Source of the DNA: Pochonia chlamydosporia 170
Lineage: Eukaryota; Ascomycota; Sordariomycetes; Hypocreales; Clavicipitaceae
DNA: 64,000 bases
Reading direction: 5' to 3'
Assembly (NCBI RefSeq): GCF_001653235.2
Contig: NW_019154044.1
Span: 186,001 to 250,000 of the forward strand
Each line of letters opens with the position of its first letter. Positions within the stretch are counted from its first letter, which is position 1. This document shows, one piece after another, positions 10,953 to 21,764 of the stretch. A program made the translations under genes and the position numbers. The notes beneath the pieces are model-generated. The model did not search any database. It was not told where the DNA came from and worked only from the letters and a program-made list of their open reading frames with translations.

Positions 10953-12154
10953 AGCAGCAAAAATTGTAACCTCTCTAATATTTGGATGGCAACACTGTAG
11001 CTCAAATAGGTGCCTCAATAATTATGGCTTTGCGCGTGTTTATGCATAAGTTTTTACACTGCTTCTTTATTCAATAAAGCGTTTCCCAAGTCCACAGAGC
11101 GATGGAAAATGCACTGCTTTAATATATCAGTGATGTACTGACCGGCCACTGTAGTGATGAGGCAGCCCTTGTCCTAGACATGGGTAAAAGAGCGAGCCCA
11201 TGCGTCTTGTGGATTGGGCTTATGAAAAGCGGCTGCTGGTTTTGACGTAGGTCAATAATGGGAAGCTGACATATTGCGCTGTGTATGTGCTGTAGAACGC
11301 GCGATAAGTTGTCTGATGGTCCAAGGTGATATGCGATACTTTCCGCGGTTGAACTCCCGGGGCGGCATATTTGTATTGGGATATCACTCACTCATTAGGT
11401 ACAAATCCGAGTGAAAATCTATTCTTAGTACCAATGTCACGCCTCAATTCTCGTCTACCATTCCAATAACCGTAGCCTAAAACTGTTACTGAGCCGCTCG
11501 GTGCTAGGTCATAACACGACAAACGAATCCTGTTATCTATCAACACTCAGTATACCCCATGCTGGATCTATTAACGTCTTTTGTTTTGTCTCGCTTGCTC
11601 TGCTTTAGCAACCTCTTGTGTAACTAATTTCAAGGTATGGGTTTGATTCATTTTTTCACGACAGGTAGGGCAGGTTTGGCCGGATGCTGTGCATAACGCA
11701 GTGGTTTGCATGGTTTGCATTTATACACTGTGATTAGTTTCTTTTTGTTCATCTTCAACTAGCAGCTGTTTATAATTAGCATAGCCAACCAAATTTGGCT
11801 TCGTTACTTACGCTCAAGCAGGTTGTACTGCGGCGAATTAAAAAGGTTCAGCAATAGTGATGACACAACTGCAGCAGTAGGTTTGCGCCAAAATACAGAT
11901 TTATGGAACGAAGTGAGTCTACGAAAATTTGTCAGGAGAGGGGGCAAAGATCACTTTATATAGAGGATTTTGAGTCCAGATCAAGATTACTAAGATAAAT
12001 ACGTAAACTTGCGTGTTTGCCATACACTAATACATAGGGCAGGCATTCTCATAGCCGCGGTACCTTTTGGAAATCTTTGATGCTGGCGGCAGGTAATAAC
12101 CTTGACCGACTCGATGGTGACACATGTTCAGTTCGGCGCCGTGCAATTTCTCCT
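10953..12154. other. intergenic, nothing firm
   Basis: Holds the promoter of the zinc-cluster gene (left end) and the 3' flank of the membrane-protein gene (right end). A 90-codon minus-strand frame at 11119-11391 has no domain and no supporting signal, so I do not call it. Confidence 0.4.
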
Positions 12155-13141
12155 TTACAATTCCTCTGCTGCACCGACGAGCCTGTCTTTGGAGTCGCCA
12201 GGCGTGCTTTCCATCCTTGACAAATCTGAAAACGAAACATCATCCGGTTTTTCTCTCCTGGCTCTTTTCTCCACCTTACTCCTGCAATAATTCCAGGCTT
12301 GTATGAGTACATGCACAAGACCAAGACGCGTAAAGCCATGCACAAGACCAATGAAAGTAAAGAGTCCGTTTGAAAACTGCACGATTAGCATATAAATAAA
12401 ACATGTAGAATAGCCAGAGGAAGATATCTCACCAGTTTGTAGTTCAGGGGTGATGCTAGTCCTTCATGAAATGAAAGGAACGATAGCCCAAACGTAAGGA
12501 ACTCACAAACAGCCCGGATTCCTATGGAAATCCACAGTTCTGTGTTAGCACATGCTCTCTTAGTATTGCTCGCTCGCCTAATGTCTGAATAGAACATGAT
12601 GCAATATGCAAGCAGCATGGACCCTCGATGGACCGCTACACTTGATGTTGTCAAATACCGAGGCGGCTCTCTAACTCCCATATCAGTTGCCAGCAAAGCA
12701 ATTCCAATAACGGATAAGAACTGCAGAAAACGTTTCACAGCTTTGCCGTTGATATTGGTTTCTCCAAATACACGAACAGCAAAACCAGAAAAATATACAT
12801 CCTTTAACGGGTTTAGTCTGTCCATCCAATTCATGAATGAATACGCACTCACTCACCTCTACCAGCATGCTCCATAATAATGCTGTGTATAGATGATAAT
12901 CTGCCCAATGCCCAGATGAGAAACCCCATAGCCCGCGCCACATCGCCACCACGAGGAAAATACCAACCACAACTCCGGCAACAAGCAAGACATACGAGAA
13001 AGGCAAGTATTTCCCTGGCGAGTTATCCGGTGCCTTTCTAGCAAAGAATGCAGAGAAAATAATGATGCATTGCAAAACAAATAAAACTGTCACTAAGATC
13101 TGTTGCTCGTAGGACAAGGACGAATGTATTTCCTGCTGCAT
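12155..13141 (-). CDS. multi-pass membrane protein, 291 aa
   Basis: Exons 12857-13141, 12433-12801 and 12155-12376. The second intron (56 nt, GTGAGA donor, TGCTAATC branch, CAG) is clear. The first (55 nt, GTGAGT donor, GACTAAAC branch) ends in AAG. About seven hydrophobic segments are visible: residues 14-34 (ILVTVLFVLQCIIIF), 47-68, 80-95, then four more in exons 2-3, followed by a charged C-terminal tail (KVEKRARREK). It resembles fungal integral membrane proteins of seven-helix type; I cannot assign a family. A different reading of the first junction is a GTGA duplication (see findings). Membrane location is firm, function unknown. Confidence 0.7.
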
Positions 13142-13767
13142 GGTATCAAAGACGGAATGAAAGCGTCAACAAGGCTACCAACTCACCGCCATTCCCGCAG
13201 GAGCAGCCTCATTTTAAGTAGTTTGCTCGAAAGAATTCGTCTGTTGATGTCAGGGTCGGATACAACCTGGTCCGTATCACGTATACGTCTTACCAACATC
13301 CCCTCGCCCTTCTTGTCATACCCATTTCCACCTCGCTCAACTTACCAAAGTAGGAGAGAATCTCACCAATGTGTGATAGCTGAAATGAACAAAGTTGATA
13401 ATGACGGGCCCTTGCGCACGACGGAGTCGCAGTGCGTCTTCCATGCACTACAATAACGGGAACGTAGCCAAAGTGCTCCCATCTAGTACCATTTCCCAAC
13501 GCATATGTCTTGTCCTGATATCTCGTTGTCTTCCCTTGTCGAATGGTGTGGTAACTTGCATTTCAGCTGTGTGAAATGGGCTGTGATTGGTTAGGACAGA
13601 TCCGCTTTGGTGGAGGCAACCTCGATTGCCCACACCAAAGCGGGTCTACGAGACGCCACTCCGAGTCGGGGTGCAGGGCTCCTTACCACTGAATGGGATT
13701 TGGGGCCGGTTGATTGTGGTGCGACAGCCTCGTTGTTCTTTCCTCTTACAACTACTTTTCTCTCAAA
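13142..13767. other. divergent intergenic region
   Basis: Lies between the membrane-protein gene (minus) and the repeat-containing gene (plus), so it probably carries both promoters. The overlapping open frames here have no support. Confidence 0.4.
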
Positions 13768-15620
13768 ATGCAGAATAAACACAAAGGGGACATTGAATTC
13801 TTTATAGAAGATGAAAAGGTGCAGAATGCGCTCACGTTGGCAATAGCTGGACAGCAGCAACTTTCACAAATCCCAGAACACAACACCCTTCACTACTTCA
13901 AGGTGTCACATAATGGCCATTCTAGCGCCTGCGAAATCCTTATTATGCCAATTAAGCACAAGCAGTACCAGAATCTATTCTTCTTCCCGATCCGAAGATA
14001 TACGAAGTGCTGTGACGATGCTCCTGGGAGGGAATTAAAACAACAACACCAGACTATATACGATGTTTACATTCGGCCAAATCAGTGGCGTTTCGATGAT
14101 GATAACAGGTAAGAGAAACACTCCGTTTTTTGGGGGGGCTACGGTTCATGAATTTTTAGCAAAGAGGTCAAGATGCCCCAAAATGCATCACCCGCGTGTA
14201 CTTGTCTTGATCACGCACAGCTTGGTCTTGATTATCTACGACAAACCGCCACTGCAACATCTTCTAGCGCGGAAGCGGATGTAGTGTTCCGCATGATCTC
14301 TACATGTCTATGTCGGTGTATCGATATGGCCGATGAAATGGACAGTAGCGACACAAACAGCACAGAGCCTCGCTCAAGAAAAGAAACGAATGGTACAGAC
14401 ACGACCACAGAGCGTCACGCAAGCAAAGAAATGGATGGTAGTGACACCGCCATGGAGCCTCGTTCAAGCAAAGAAACGGATAGTGTCGACACAGGCACCG
14501 AACCTCGCCCAAGGAAAAAAAGGAAACGTCAAAAGGATGCGGTCGATACGATTTCGAAGAAACTCTTAAAAGCTGCGGAAATAAAAACGCCTGAATCGTC
14601 CAACAATGCTTCCGACTGCCGTTCCTTGCCAAGTGGTAGCCAACTCAACAGACTCCCTATTTTGACGACTTACGACCAGCGAGAAGAATTTGCCGAAATC
14701 CTACAGAAGCTGCGCAGCAAAACGCACGAGAGAGCTGACCAAATTATGTGGGCGAACAAGCGATACTCTTCCGACATGCGATTCCTCCTCCGTCGTGAAA
14801 AAAAGATCGAATCTGATAAGGAAGCCGACCGGTCTGCCAGATCTTCAAGGCTTATCAATCGTATCGCCAGTACGCTATCTAACAACGATTCCAAATGCTA
14901 TTGTGGTGCACAGGTGTACAATTTATTTGCCAGTATGAAGACCCTGCTTTAATAGCTATTTCTATGGCCACTAATGTCTTATCCTAGAGACCCGTAATTT
15001 GCTAACTAACCTTCCTGGTGACGAAGCCAAGCGAGTCGAAGGAGCCGACAAAATAGCAGAATTAATAGGAGCGGATCTTCCGCCTCTGTGCGGTCCTACT
15101 ATAATATTCCATGCTCCTGCAGTTATCGCCGCTTTATGGGACAAAGAGTTAGTTTCCCAATAACTTCTATACCACTGATGCTAATTACGTCTCGGTTAGC
15201 TATGAGACTATATGCAAAGATCTTAATGCAGAACGTCTCGCACTGCATGATGTAACCAAACATGTAGTTAAAGTACCATATGACGACGATCTTTATACAT
15301 ATGGTGTTTATCTCGAGAACGGCTGTCCGGTACATGGTGGGCAGAGTGGCAATACGGCTTCGCCTAACAGCTTGTTGTACAGTGACACTAGCGGAATACA
15401 AGATCAACAAACTCAACAGAGTCTCGAAGGAGTCAACTTTCGTACACCGCTTCCCGGTTCTCAAGAAACCGATCCACTACGAATTTTCGACAACTTCCTG
15501 GAAACATTGGATGAAAATGGCACCGGATCGCTGGACGATATCGGTATTTCTTCATTCGGTGTGGACATCTTCTCGGGTTGTCTCAACTCTGTTATAGATA
15601 ACAGTCAATTTTTTGTATAG
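13768..15620 (+). CDS. hypothetical nuclear-type protein with acidic repeats, 564 aa
   Basis: Exons 13768-14108, 14160-14932, 14988-15147 and 15200-15620; introns 51, 55 and 52 nt with clear donors, ACTAAT or GCTAATT branches and TAG acceptors, phases consistent throughout. Exon 2 encodes four imperfect 15-16-residue units of the type E-x-D-x-x-DT-x-x-EPRS-x-K (14335-14517). A basic KKRKRQK follows that could be a nuclear localisation signal. A helical, charged stretch (EEFAEILQKLRSKTHERADQ) comes next. Exon 3 has IAELIGADLPPLCGPTII; the C-terminus is acidic (FDNFLETLDENGTGSLDD). No known family recognised. The start at 13768 is the first ATG that fits exon 1; one upstream in-frame ATG exists. 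Confidence 0.65.
14335..14517 (+). repeat. 45-48 bp coding tandem repeat, 4 units
   Basis: Four degenerate copies of a 45-bp unit (the first is 48 bp) inside exon 2 of the 13.8-kb gene. Unit peptide: E(M/T)-D-G-S-DT-x-x-EPRS-S-K. The copies differ at many silent and replacement sites, so the array is old. Confidence 0.75.
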
Positions 15621-15648
15621 TAAAAAGTATAACTACGCTACTTATACC

Positions 15649-16254
15649 CTAGTCATTATTAAGTTTGAAATTTGCAAGTAACAAATAAATTTCCTCCTTT
15701 CGTGTGCCAATTGCCGTCCCAGGCTCCAGAAGTGAATAGGCCAAGTTGTGCCGCCAGATATTTTTGTGAATTCTTGTTATCGGGGTTGGGGTTTCGATGT
15801 ATATTTCCATCTCAAACTCATCCTCGTGCATTGGTATAGCAAAGGAGATGGTTCCAGGTAAAGCCCTAATCCCGCCTCCGGCGGCTACAGAGACTACATT
15901 TGTCTCGACTTTGTCCAAGGTAGCTCCCCATGTGTCCAACGTCGGTGCCTTGTTGGTTAGCGCGCCATGTTTGCGTTAAATGCATGCTGTTTCACTTACC
16001 AGACTCTTCTTGACTCTGTCCCAGAATGCGCCATGCGCGTCCGACCAATCATAGGCGTAAATGTTAGGGCGGATTTCGGTTCTGTTGACTCGATGCTTCG
16101 CCGCCTCCCGAGCCAAGACAACCTCTTCTTCATCTAAATTCATGGTCCCGAATGCCTGCATTGTTTTAACGCACGCCTGCTCGTCTTCGCTGGCGTTTAT
16201 TTCAAGAAAGTTCACGTTCCCCTCCAGGAGCAGATCAGTGAATTGGGTATCCAT
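15649..16254 (-). CDS. hypothetical protein, 184 aa
   Basis: Two exons, 16000-16254 and 15649-15948, separated by a 51-nt intron with GTAAGT donor, GCGCTAACC branch and an AAG acceptor; both sides are phase 0. The N-terminal half is acidic and helical (NLDEEEVVLAREAAKHRV), the C-terminal half looks like beta strands (FEMEIYIETPTPITRI). No signal peptide, membrane helix or known motif. It converges with the 13.8-kb gene, with only 28 bp between stop codons. Confidence 0.65.
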
Positions 16255-16768
16255 GGCCGAGGAAGCGGGGCAAGTTAGGCTCTAGCCGGGGAAATAATCA
16301 GCCGATCGCCGTGGGCAAGTCCTGTTCGAAACCAATGTAGATGTTAGGAACGTCGCAATCGCTTGTAAATAGTATGAGGACACACGTTGTTATATTTAAT
16401 CAGTCATGAAATAGTGTTTAAATACTAGGACAGGATGCAATCTGCAGGACCACGTCAATTCTTCTTTGTTAAATGCATGCGTAATGCGCGCGCTCATAAG
16501 GGTCAAGTCATCAATGGGAATGTTCGGAAGTCTCACTTCATAGTACATCTCAATATGCGATGATTAATTGGATAAAGTAACTAAATCATGTATACAAATT
16601 ATGGGCATCGTGTCAGTACAAACCATAAGATCCTGTCGCATAATAACAAACTGCGCCACGTCACAATCTTATGACCACTTTTACACATCAAGAGTTGCTG
16701 TGTACATGTCCCCGATCTTCGATGGATATAGCAGTAACTGTTGTTGACCCCCTGGGTTTCATCACGGA
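16255..16768. other. intergenic
   Basis: Promoter side of the 15.6-kb gene and 3' flank of the 16.8-kb gene. Nothing else seen. Confidence 0.4.
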
Positions 16769-17795
16769 TTAAGATGGCCGCCGCACCACATCTGCGGGAT
16801 AAACCCCAATAAACTCCCCGGTTTCATCGTTGATGATCATTCTAGTCATCTCATCCTCATCGATAGCAGCAGGTTTAACAGGGGTGAGATTGATGGAGTA
16901 ACCTAGTGATGGTTCCGTTGAGCATTGAGCTGTCGATTCGTATTCAACACCAGGCTGATTCTCAAGATGAGATTGCGCATCAAGAGTTACGGTGTTAAGT
17001 GCTCGAACTTCTGCGTCAGCATCCCTCCTTTCAGCAGTCGCAGCACTGTCGCCGACCCTCTCAATTTCCATTATTGGCAAACCTAGCTGTCTCAGGATGC
17101 TTGCGCGAGAAACCCGAATAACAATCTCTTTTCCAGATTTAACGCTGGTGGTTTTGATTTCAGTCACCTCATTCTCACTGATAGCCGCAGATTCAGCAGG
17201 GTTGGGATTGGCGGCGCAACCTGGTGCTGGTTCCGCGGAGTCTTGAATTATCGGTTCACATTCAACGCCAGGACGATTCTCCTGATGAGATTTCACTCTG
17301 TCATTATATTGAGACCATGATGAACCTCCAAGGGGGCTGGAGGCCGGCGAAGGAAAGTCGTGGTTGGCAGGGCTGTTGGTACGAAGTGTCAGAGCATATT
17401 CATCGCCCCAGTAGGAGCCGCTACTGTTGATAGATTTTGAATGGACCGTAAGACTTAGACAAACGCCCAGCGCCTGAACACAGTCGTCAACTGAACGTGA
17501 CAAGGAAATAGTTCTATGATTGAATTAGCGTCAGTGAGGGTTTCCGGAGAGATGCGCACAGAGGTATTCCAATAACAGAGACATGCTCTGCCTAAATCTT
17601 TTCGCAGTGAACGTTGAATACTTACGAATGAACTGCCTGCTTGTTATTCATGCGAGACTCTCTTTCTCTAGTGCTTGCATCGCTCTTGGCTTTGTTAAGT
17701 TTGACCCAGTCCTCGTCCACAACAGTGTCTAAATCCGTGAACGGTGTAGTAGAGCGACTGCTAGGGAGAGTCGTGGTGGAATGTGATGAAGACAT
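16769..17795 (-). CDS. hypothetical protein with duplicated C-terminal unit, 304 aa
   Basis: Exons 17626-17795 and 16769-17513, with a 112-nt intron (GTAAGT donor, CGCTAATTC branch, CATAG acceptor, phase 2). The N-terminus is serine/threonine-rich and polar. From about residue 128 two related blocks of ~68 residues are visible: SHQENRPGVECEP... and SHLENQPGVEYES..., each continuing EP(A/S)xG and an acidic E-N/D-E-x-T segment, then a short strand-like hydrophobic stretch ending in an arginine-rich R-S/P. This is an internal duplication. Likely intracellular and partly disordered. No known domain. Confidence 0.65.
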
Positions 17796-18631
17796 TGCCG
17801 ATGATGGATGGAATTGCGATGTTGAAAGGGGACAAGACGGTGATGCAGTCTCGAGCTATGTATGTCAAAGAAAACACGAGCCCAAACTTGTGTCGAAGGA
17901 TGAACCTGAGAAATTCTGCCAAATCGAGAAGCATTGGATATTTATATAACAGAATTCCTTGTCTCTTGTCTCCAACGTTGCCTACTTTGGCGGCCGAACA
18001 GCCATTGCCGATGCGTTCAGGACCCTGGCCGCTCCGTCCTTCGTGATGCAGCCAACAGCTCTTCTGCAAGCCACGTCACAACAAATGCTTATAAGCCATG
18101 GGCTTGAATTGGAGCATCGACTGGCCAAGTTTGCGTCTTGCATGGTTATACCGCCTGTTAAGCTGGACAGCCGCGGTTTGATTGCGTGATCTTGACAAGC
18201 TCAAATCATCCGCTCTGTAGAAACTAGAGGAGGAAATAAAAAAAATTGTGAGCGCAGGTTACTTCTTAGCCGCAACTCATAAAGTGCATAGAGAAGTGTT
18301 ATATTTGAATCCGACCTGCGAATTGTGAGTGGCCAAAGCAGTTTTGCGATCACCTCACATAATTGCTGCATCTGTGTAAAACTGCAGTTGATACCATTGG
18401 ACAGCCATCCGGCCATTGGACAGTACGAGCTGTTATGGCTGAGATATCATGGCGTCTACACTAACCCAATCTGGAAAAATTACGAACAATTTGTCTCGAT
18501 TTCTCCAAACAAGTCCCAGCCGTCCCTACCGTCATGTGGCATTTCCGAAATGAGGGGCTGGTCGACCCATTACTTCAGACAGGCTGCATTGCCTTGAAAC
18601 TTCCAACACGATCCATCTCTTCACCTCCACA
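17796..18631. other. divergent intergenic region
   Basis: Between the minus-strand 16.8-kb gene and the plus-strand 18.6-kb gene. Short frames (for example 17959-18189) have no splice or domain support and are not called. Confidence 0.4.
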
Positions 18632-20358
18632 ATGGGTCAGCAAGTGAGCAGAGATATACGCTCACGATTGGAGCATCGCAATTTGGAAGACTTGCTCATT
18701 GACGATAAGGTGATTATGCGCATGCTAAGGAATATCACAGACTAATAGCGCGTAGTATATCGAGGAGCTCGAACAACATCTTCCGAGGCTCCCAAAGAGA
18801 TCCCACAACAATCTTGCTAAGGTCTTAGCATCATGCGGGGATGGGGATGGGTCCCGGCCGGGCCTACAACCCGGAGGCTTGGAATCATCGGTTAAGGGTA
18901 GGAGGTCCCCACCAAACATACTCGGTTCGTTATGGTCAGTTCAATCCCAACACATCAACGTCCCTCGGAGCGTCGCGAAGATTCTCAAACAAGACCACCG
19001 CAACCTTTTACGCCAGTCGTCTAAAAACGGTGTTGACCTCCAATCACCATCTGACTACTATGAATACACGTGTAATGTGGAAACAGATCGCGTCCTTTCC
19101 AGGATCTTATGGAGATTTCTGACGACTTCCTATCACGACATCATTTCAGAACTCGACGGTAAAAAATATATTACCAAGACTGAGAGCGGCGGCGTCGCCT
19201 TTGTGGTTGCCGTGATTTGTCAACCAGGGGGATATGACCCCGATACCGTTCGCGAGAAAGTGGTGGGCTGGGCGAAGATCGGTCGAAGATACCGTGGATT
19301 TATGGATGCCCTATGTCCAGGATGCTTATTTTTGCTTCCTGAGAAAACCAGCGATCTCGTGTAAGTCCTGCTACCTGTTTTTAAGCACACTTCTAAGTCT
19401 TTCGAAGCTGGGAGAGGTACGTGCCAGTTAAAGGGGACACGTTTACCAGGGTCATCCAATTCCTTCGAGACCTCAACATTGAATATAAATGCGAGGAAGA
19501 AGGTTGGAATGATCTGAGCGAACAAACCCTACAAACCTTACGCGAACCTTTTCGAAACCTCACAGCATTTCAATTTCAACCTGGCCAGCAGTCTCAAGTC
19601 ACATGTGCCTGGAAACCCCCGATTGCACCAGCTTTTGGCGATGACGACGTACATAGAAGTGATAGATCAAGTCTCAGTCGCGACAGAGTAGGAGAAACCC
19701 AAGACAATGGTGGAGATAAATCGCCATCAGGCAGGACGCCCGACTCAAGAGCTCTGTCGAAACTGAACACCAACCGGGTAATCAAAGAGAAACGAAAACA
19801 AGGTAATCCGTCCGTGAAGCTGCGGCTGCAGAGCTTCGCCAGAGATCTTACAGCTTCCGATACTTTCAGACCTGAGAGAAGGGATTTTGGCCGCATCGGC
19901 GCTCTTTTGAATCAAGATAGCAATTCTTCGGCCATTAGTAAGTGCATATTTATGGCGGAAAACTTGTCCCTAACTAATGTTGTAAAGGGGCGATTCAGTT
20001 CGAGAAACGTATTCTTCAACGGATAGTTCTCGAACGGCCTGAGGATATCCTGGGCGGGATTTGGTTCGGTTGTCCGGGTGGTTTGCCCCCATCCATTACA
20101 CTAAGGTTGTCAAACGCATTGGGCAATATTATACTGGCATCTGGTCGGGAGGTCTATATAGAAAGACCTTCTCCAAATGATAGCGGTATAGTTACTGGAA
20201 TATTTTTGATTGCAATAGGGTGTTTAAAGCAAATGATTCAAAGAGATGGGTTTGGTCAACCGTTCTGGAACCAATGCGGCGAAGAATTCTTTGTAACGAT
20301 GCAAGTATTAGATACAGGACTGGTAGCGGATTTCATTGAAAGCGCAGTCTCGGATTAG
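18632..20358 (+). CDS. hypothetical protein, 527 aa
   Basis: Exons 18632-18709, 18756-19360, 19408-19937 and 19988-20358; introns 46, 47 and 50 nt, phases consistent. Two of the three acceptors are AAG (19405-19407, 19985-19987). The N-terminus MGQQVSRDIRS followed by ELEQHLPRLPKRS is basic and polar. Exon 2 has an ordered part (VLSRILWRFLTTSYHDII, then TKTESGGVAFVVAVI). Exon 3 is charged and low-complexity (SRDRVGETQDNGGDKSPSG, then NRVIKEKRKQGN). Exon 4 is compact with GGIWFGCPGGLPPS and a hydrophobic core. MGQQ could be N-myristoylated, but this is only a sequence hint. I do not recognise the family. Confidence 0.7.
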
Positions 20359-20494
20359 GTCCAACATTGTGGACCGTCGCTCACCTCGTCGCTTCACCGC
20401 CTCCGTATGAGGTTCGGGCTATTATTAAACAGGATGAAAATATATAAGTTATGAAGCAAGGGGCCGGCCATCCCGGCGTGCCATTCGTCGTAGC

Positions 20495-21250
20495 CTACCC
20501 AGCCAATATACCTTCGTTTCTCAAAAAATTTACAGCCTGCGACACGCCCTTAATTTTACTATTAATGATTTTGACGTGGCCGGTAGGGGGTGGATAGATC
20601 CAGCACTGTGTCTCCCCTGTCTTATAGACAGTCCCGTCCTTGACCGTGATAGACCATCCTGTTTCCTGGATTATGAACTGTCCTCTCATCTTCCTGATCT
20701 CCTCCTTCACCTCCTCTTCTTTAACCAAAAGACTGCCAAAGTCAAAAGAAAATTCAATCATTTTCTCACTCTGACCTTGTAATACCTCAAGCCCGAGAGT
20801 GTTTCCCAAGCCCTTCGCCCAAAGGTATTCGCCGAGCTCGGTAAAGAAGTTACCATCAATATTTCCAATGCTCACTGGCGGACCGTCGCGAAACTCGGAG
20901 GGGAATAGAGAAACATTACGACTTTCGCCTTCACTCGTACAAAGAGTTGCATCCACTGAGATAATATGAGGGTGGATTTTCTGAGGATCGATATTGGAAA
21001 TAGGCGTAGGTTCGGTCCAGAACCCGGACGGTTCCGTTGTGCTGGTGCCTAGCAATATTTGCCCTTCGGGGATTGTTGTATGGCGATGAAGAAGCCGCGG
21101 CCGGAAATGGTGGTGGGCATTGTATTTTGCAATTATTGTACAAAATTCTTCAAATTCTTCAGATAGGTGCTCGATGTGAGGAAACGCGCTGTCGGGCGGA
21201 AATTGATTGTGACTACCCTTGATTAGCAAGAGCTCTGCCAGCACGCACAT
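20495..21250 (-). CDS. hypothetical protein, 251 aa (possibly 5' truncated)
   Basis: A long open frame with protein-like composition: FCTIIAKYNAHHHFRPRLLH, GEYLWAKGLGNTLGLEVL, KMIEFSFDFGSLLVKEEEV, and a C-terminal strand pattern (GWSITVKDGTVYKT). ATG 21250 is the first in frame. Immediately upstream the adjacent frame reads EMTEVLRLGANMTEESL-IASARLL from 21395, which looks like the natural N-terminus. The two frames are offset by one base near 21250 and no legal intron joins them, so the gene may carry a frameshift. It converges with the 18.6-kb gene, 136 bp away. Family not recognised. Confidence 0.55.
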   Translation of the reverse strand: MCVLAELLLIKGSHNQFPPDSAFPHIEHLSEEFEEFCTIIAKYNAHHHFRPRLLHRHTTIPEGQILLGTSTTEPSGFWTEPTPISNIDPQKIHPHIISVDATLCTSEGESRNVSLFPSEFRDGPPVSIGNIDGNFFTELGEYLWAKGLGNTLGLEVLQGQSEKMIEFSFDFGSLLVKEEEVKEEIRKMRGQFIIQETGWSITVKDGTVYKTGETQCWIYPPPTGHVKIINSKIKGVSQAVNFLRNEGILAG

Positions 21251-21395
21251 AAACTAACAGTCTCGCTGAGGCGATTAGAGACTCCTCAGTCATATTGGCG
21301 CCTAATCGTAAAACCTCTGTCATCTCGACACAAAGTGCCTTATGCTGGTGAAGTGTCGTGGTTAGTGTTGAGGACGCAAAATGGGGCTCACACAT

Positions 21396-21764
21396 TACTC
21401 TTACGTAGGTTTAGGTTCGGGGATTTGGATATCATGTGATGGGGCCAAATGACCCGATATTAACCGGAAACCCCCGGCACGGTGAACTACCATTTGTGTG
21501 GGGCCTCAAACAAGCATAAGAAGGTAACACCCAGGGAGGAAACTGTTGGATTGAGTGATTTACGTGATTTTCCGCGACAATATTTGGACCAGTCACTGGT
21601 CGTGAAAGGCGCTGTGCTGCTGGCGGCAGATAGCGTTGAGAGTCGTGCATGGTTCTAACCAATATTACGCTCCGTGCCACATAGAAGGCTATGTAGAAGT
21701 GTAATTCCGGAAGTGTCAAGAACTCTACATAGTGGGATTCAATTGTTCTATTTCGCGTGACATA
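21396..21764. other. intergenic
   Basis: Between the 20.5-kb gene and the FunK1 gene, both on the minus strand. No feature found apart from unsupported short frames. Confidence 0.4.

Noticed and set aside
11119..11391. 90-codon minus-strand ORF
   Set aside because: No domain, no splice partner, and average random composition.
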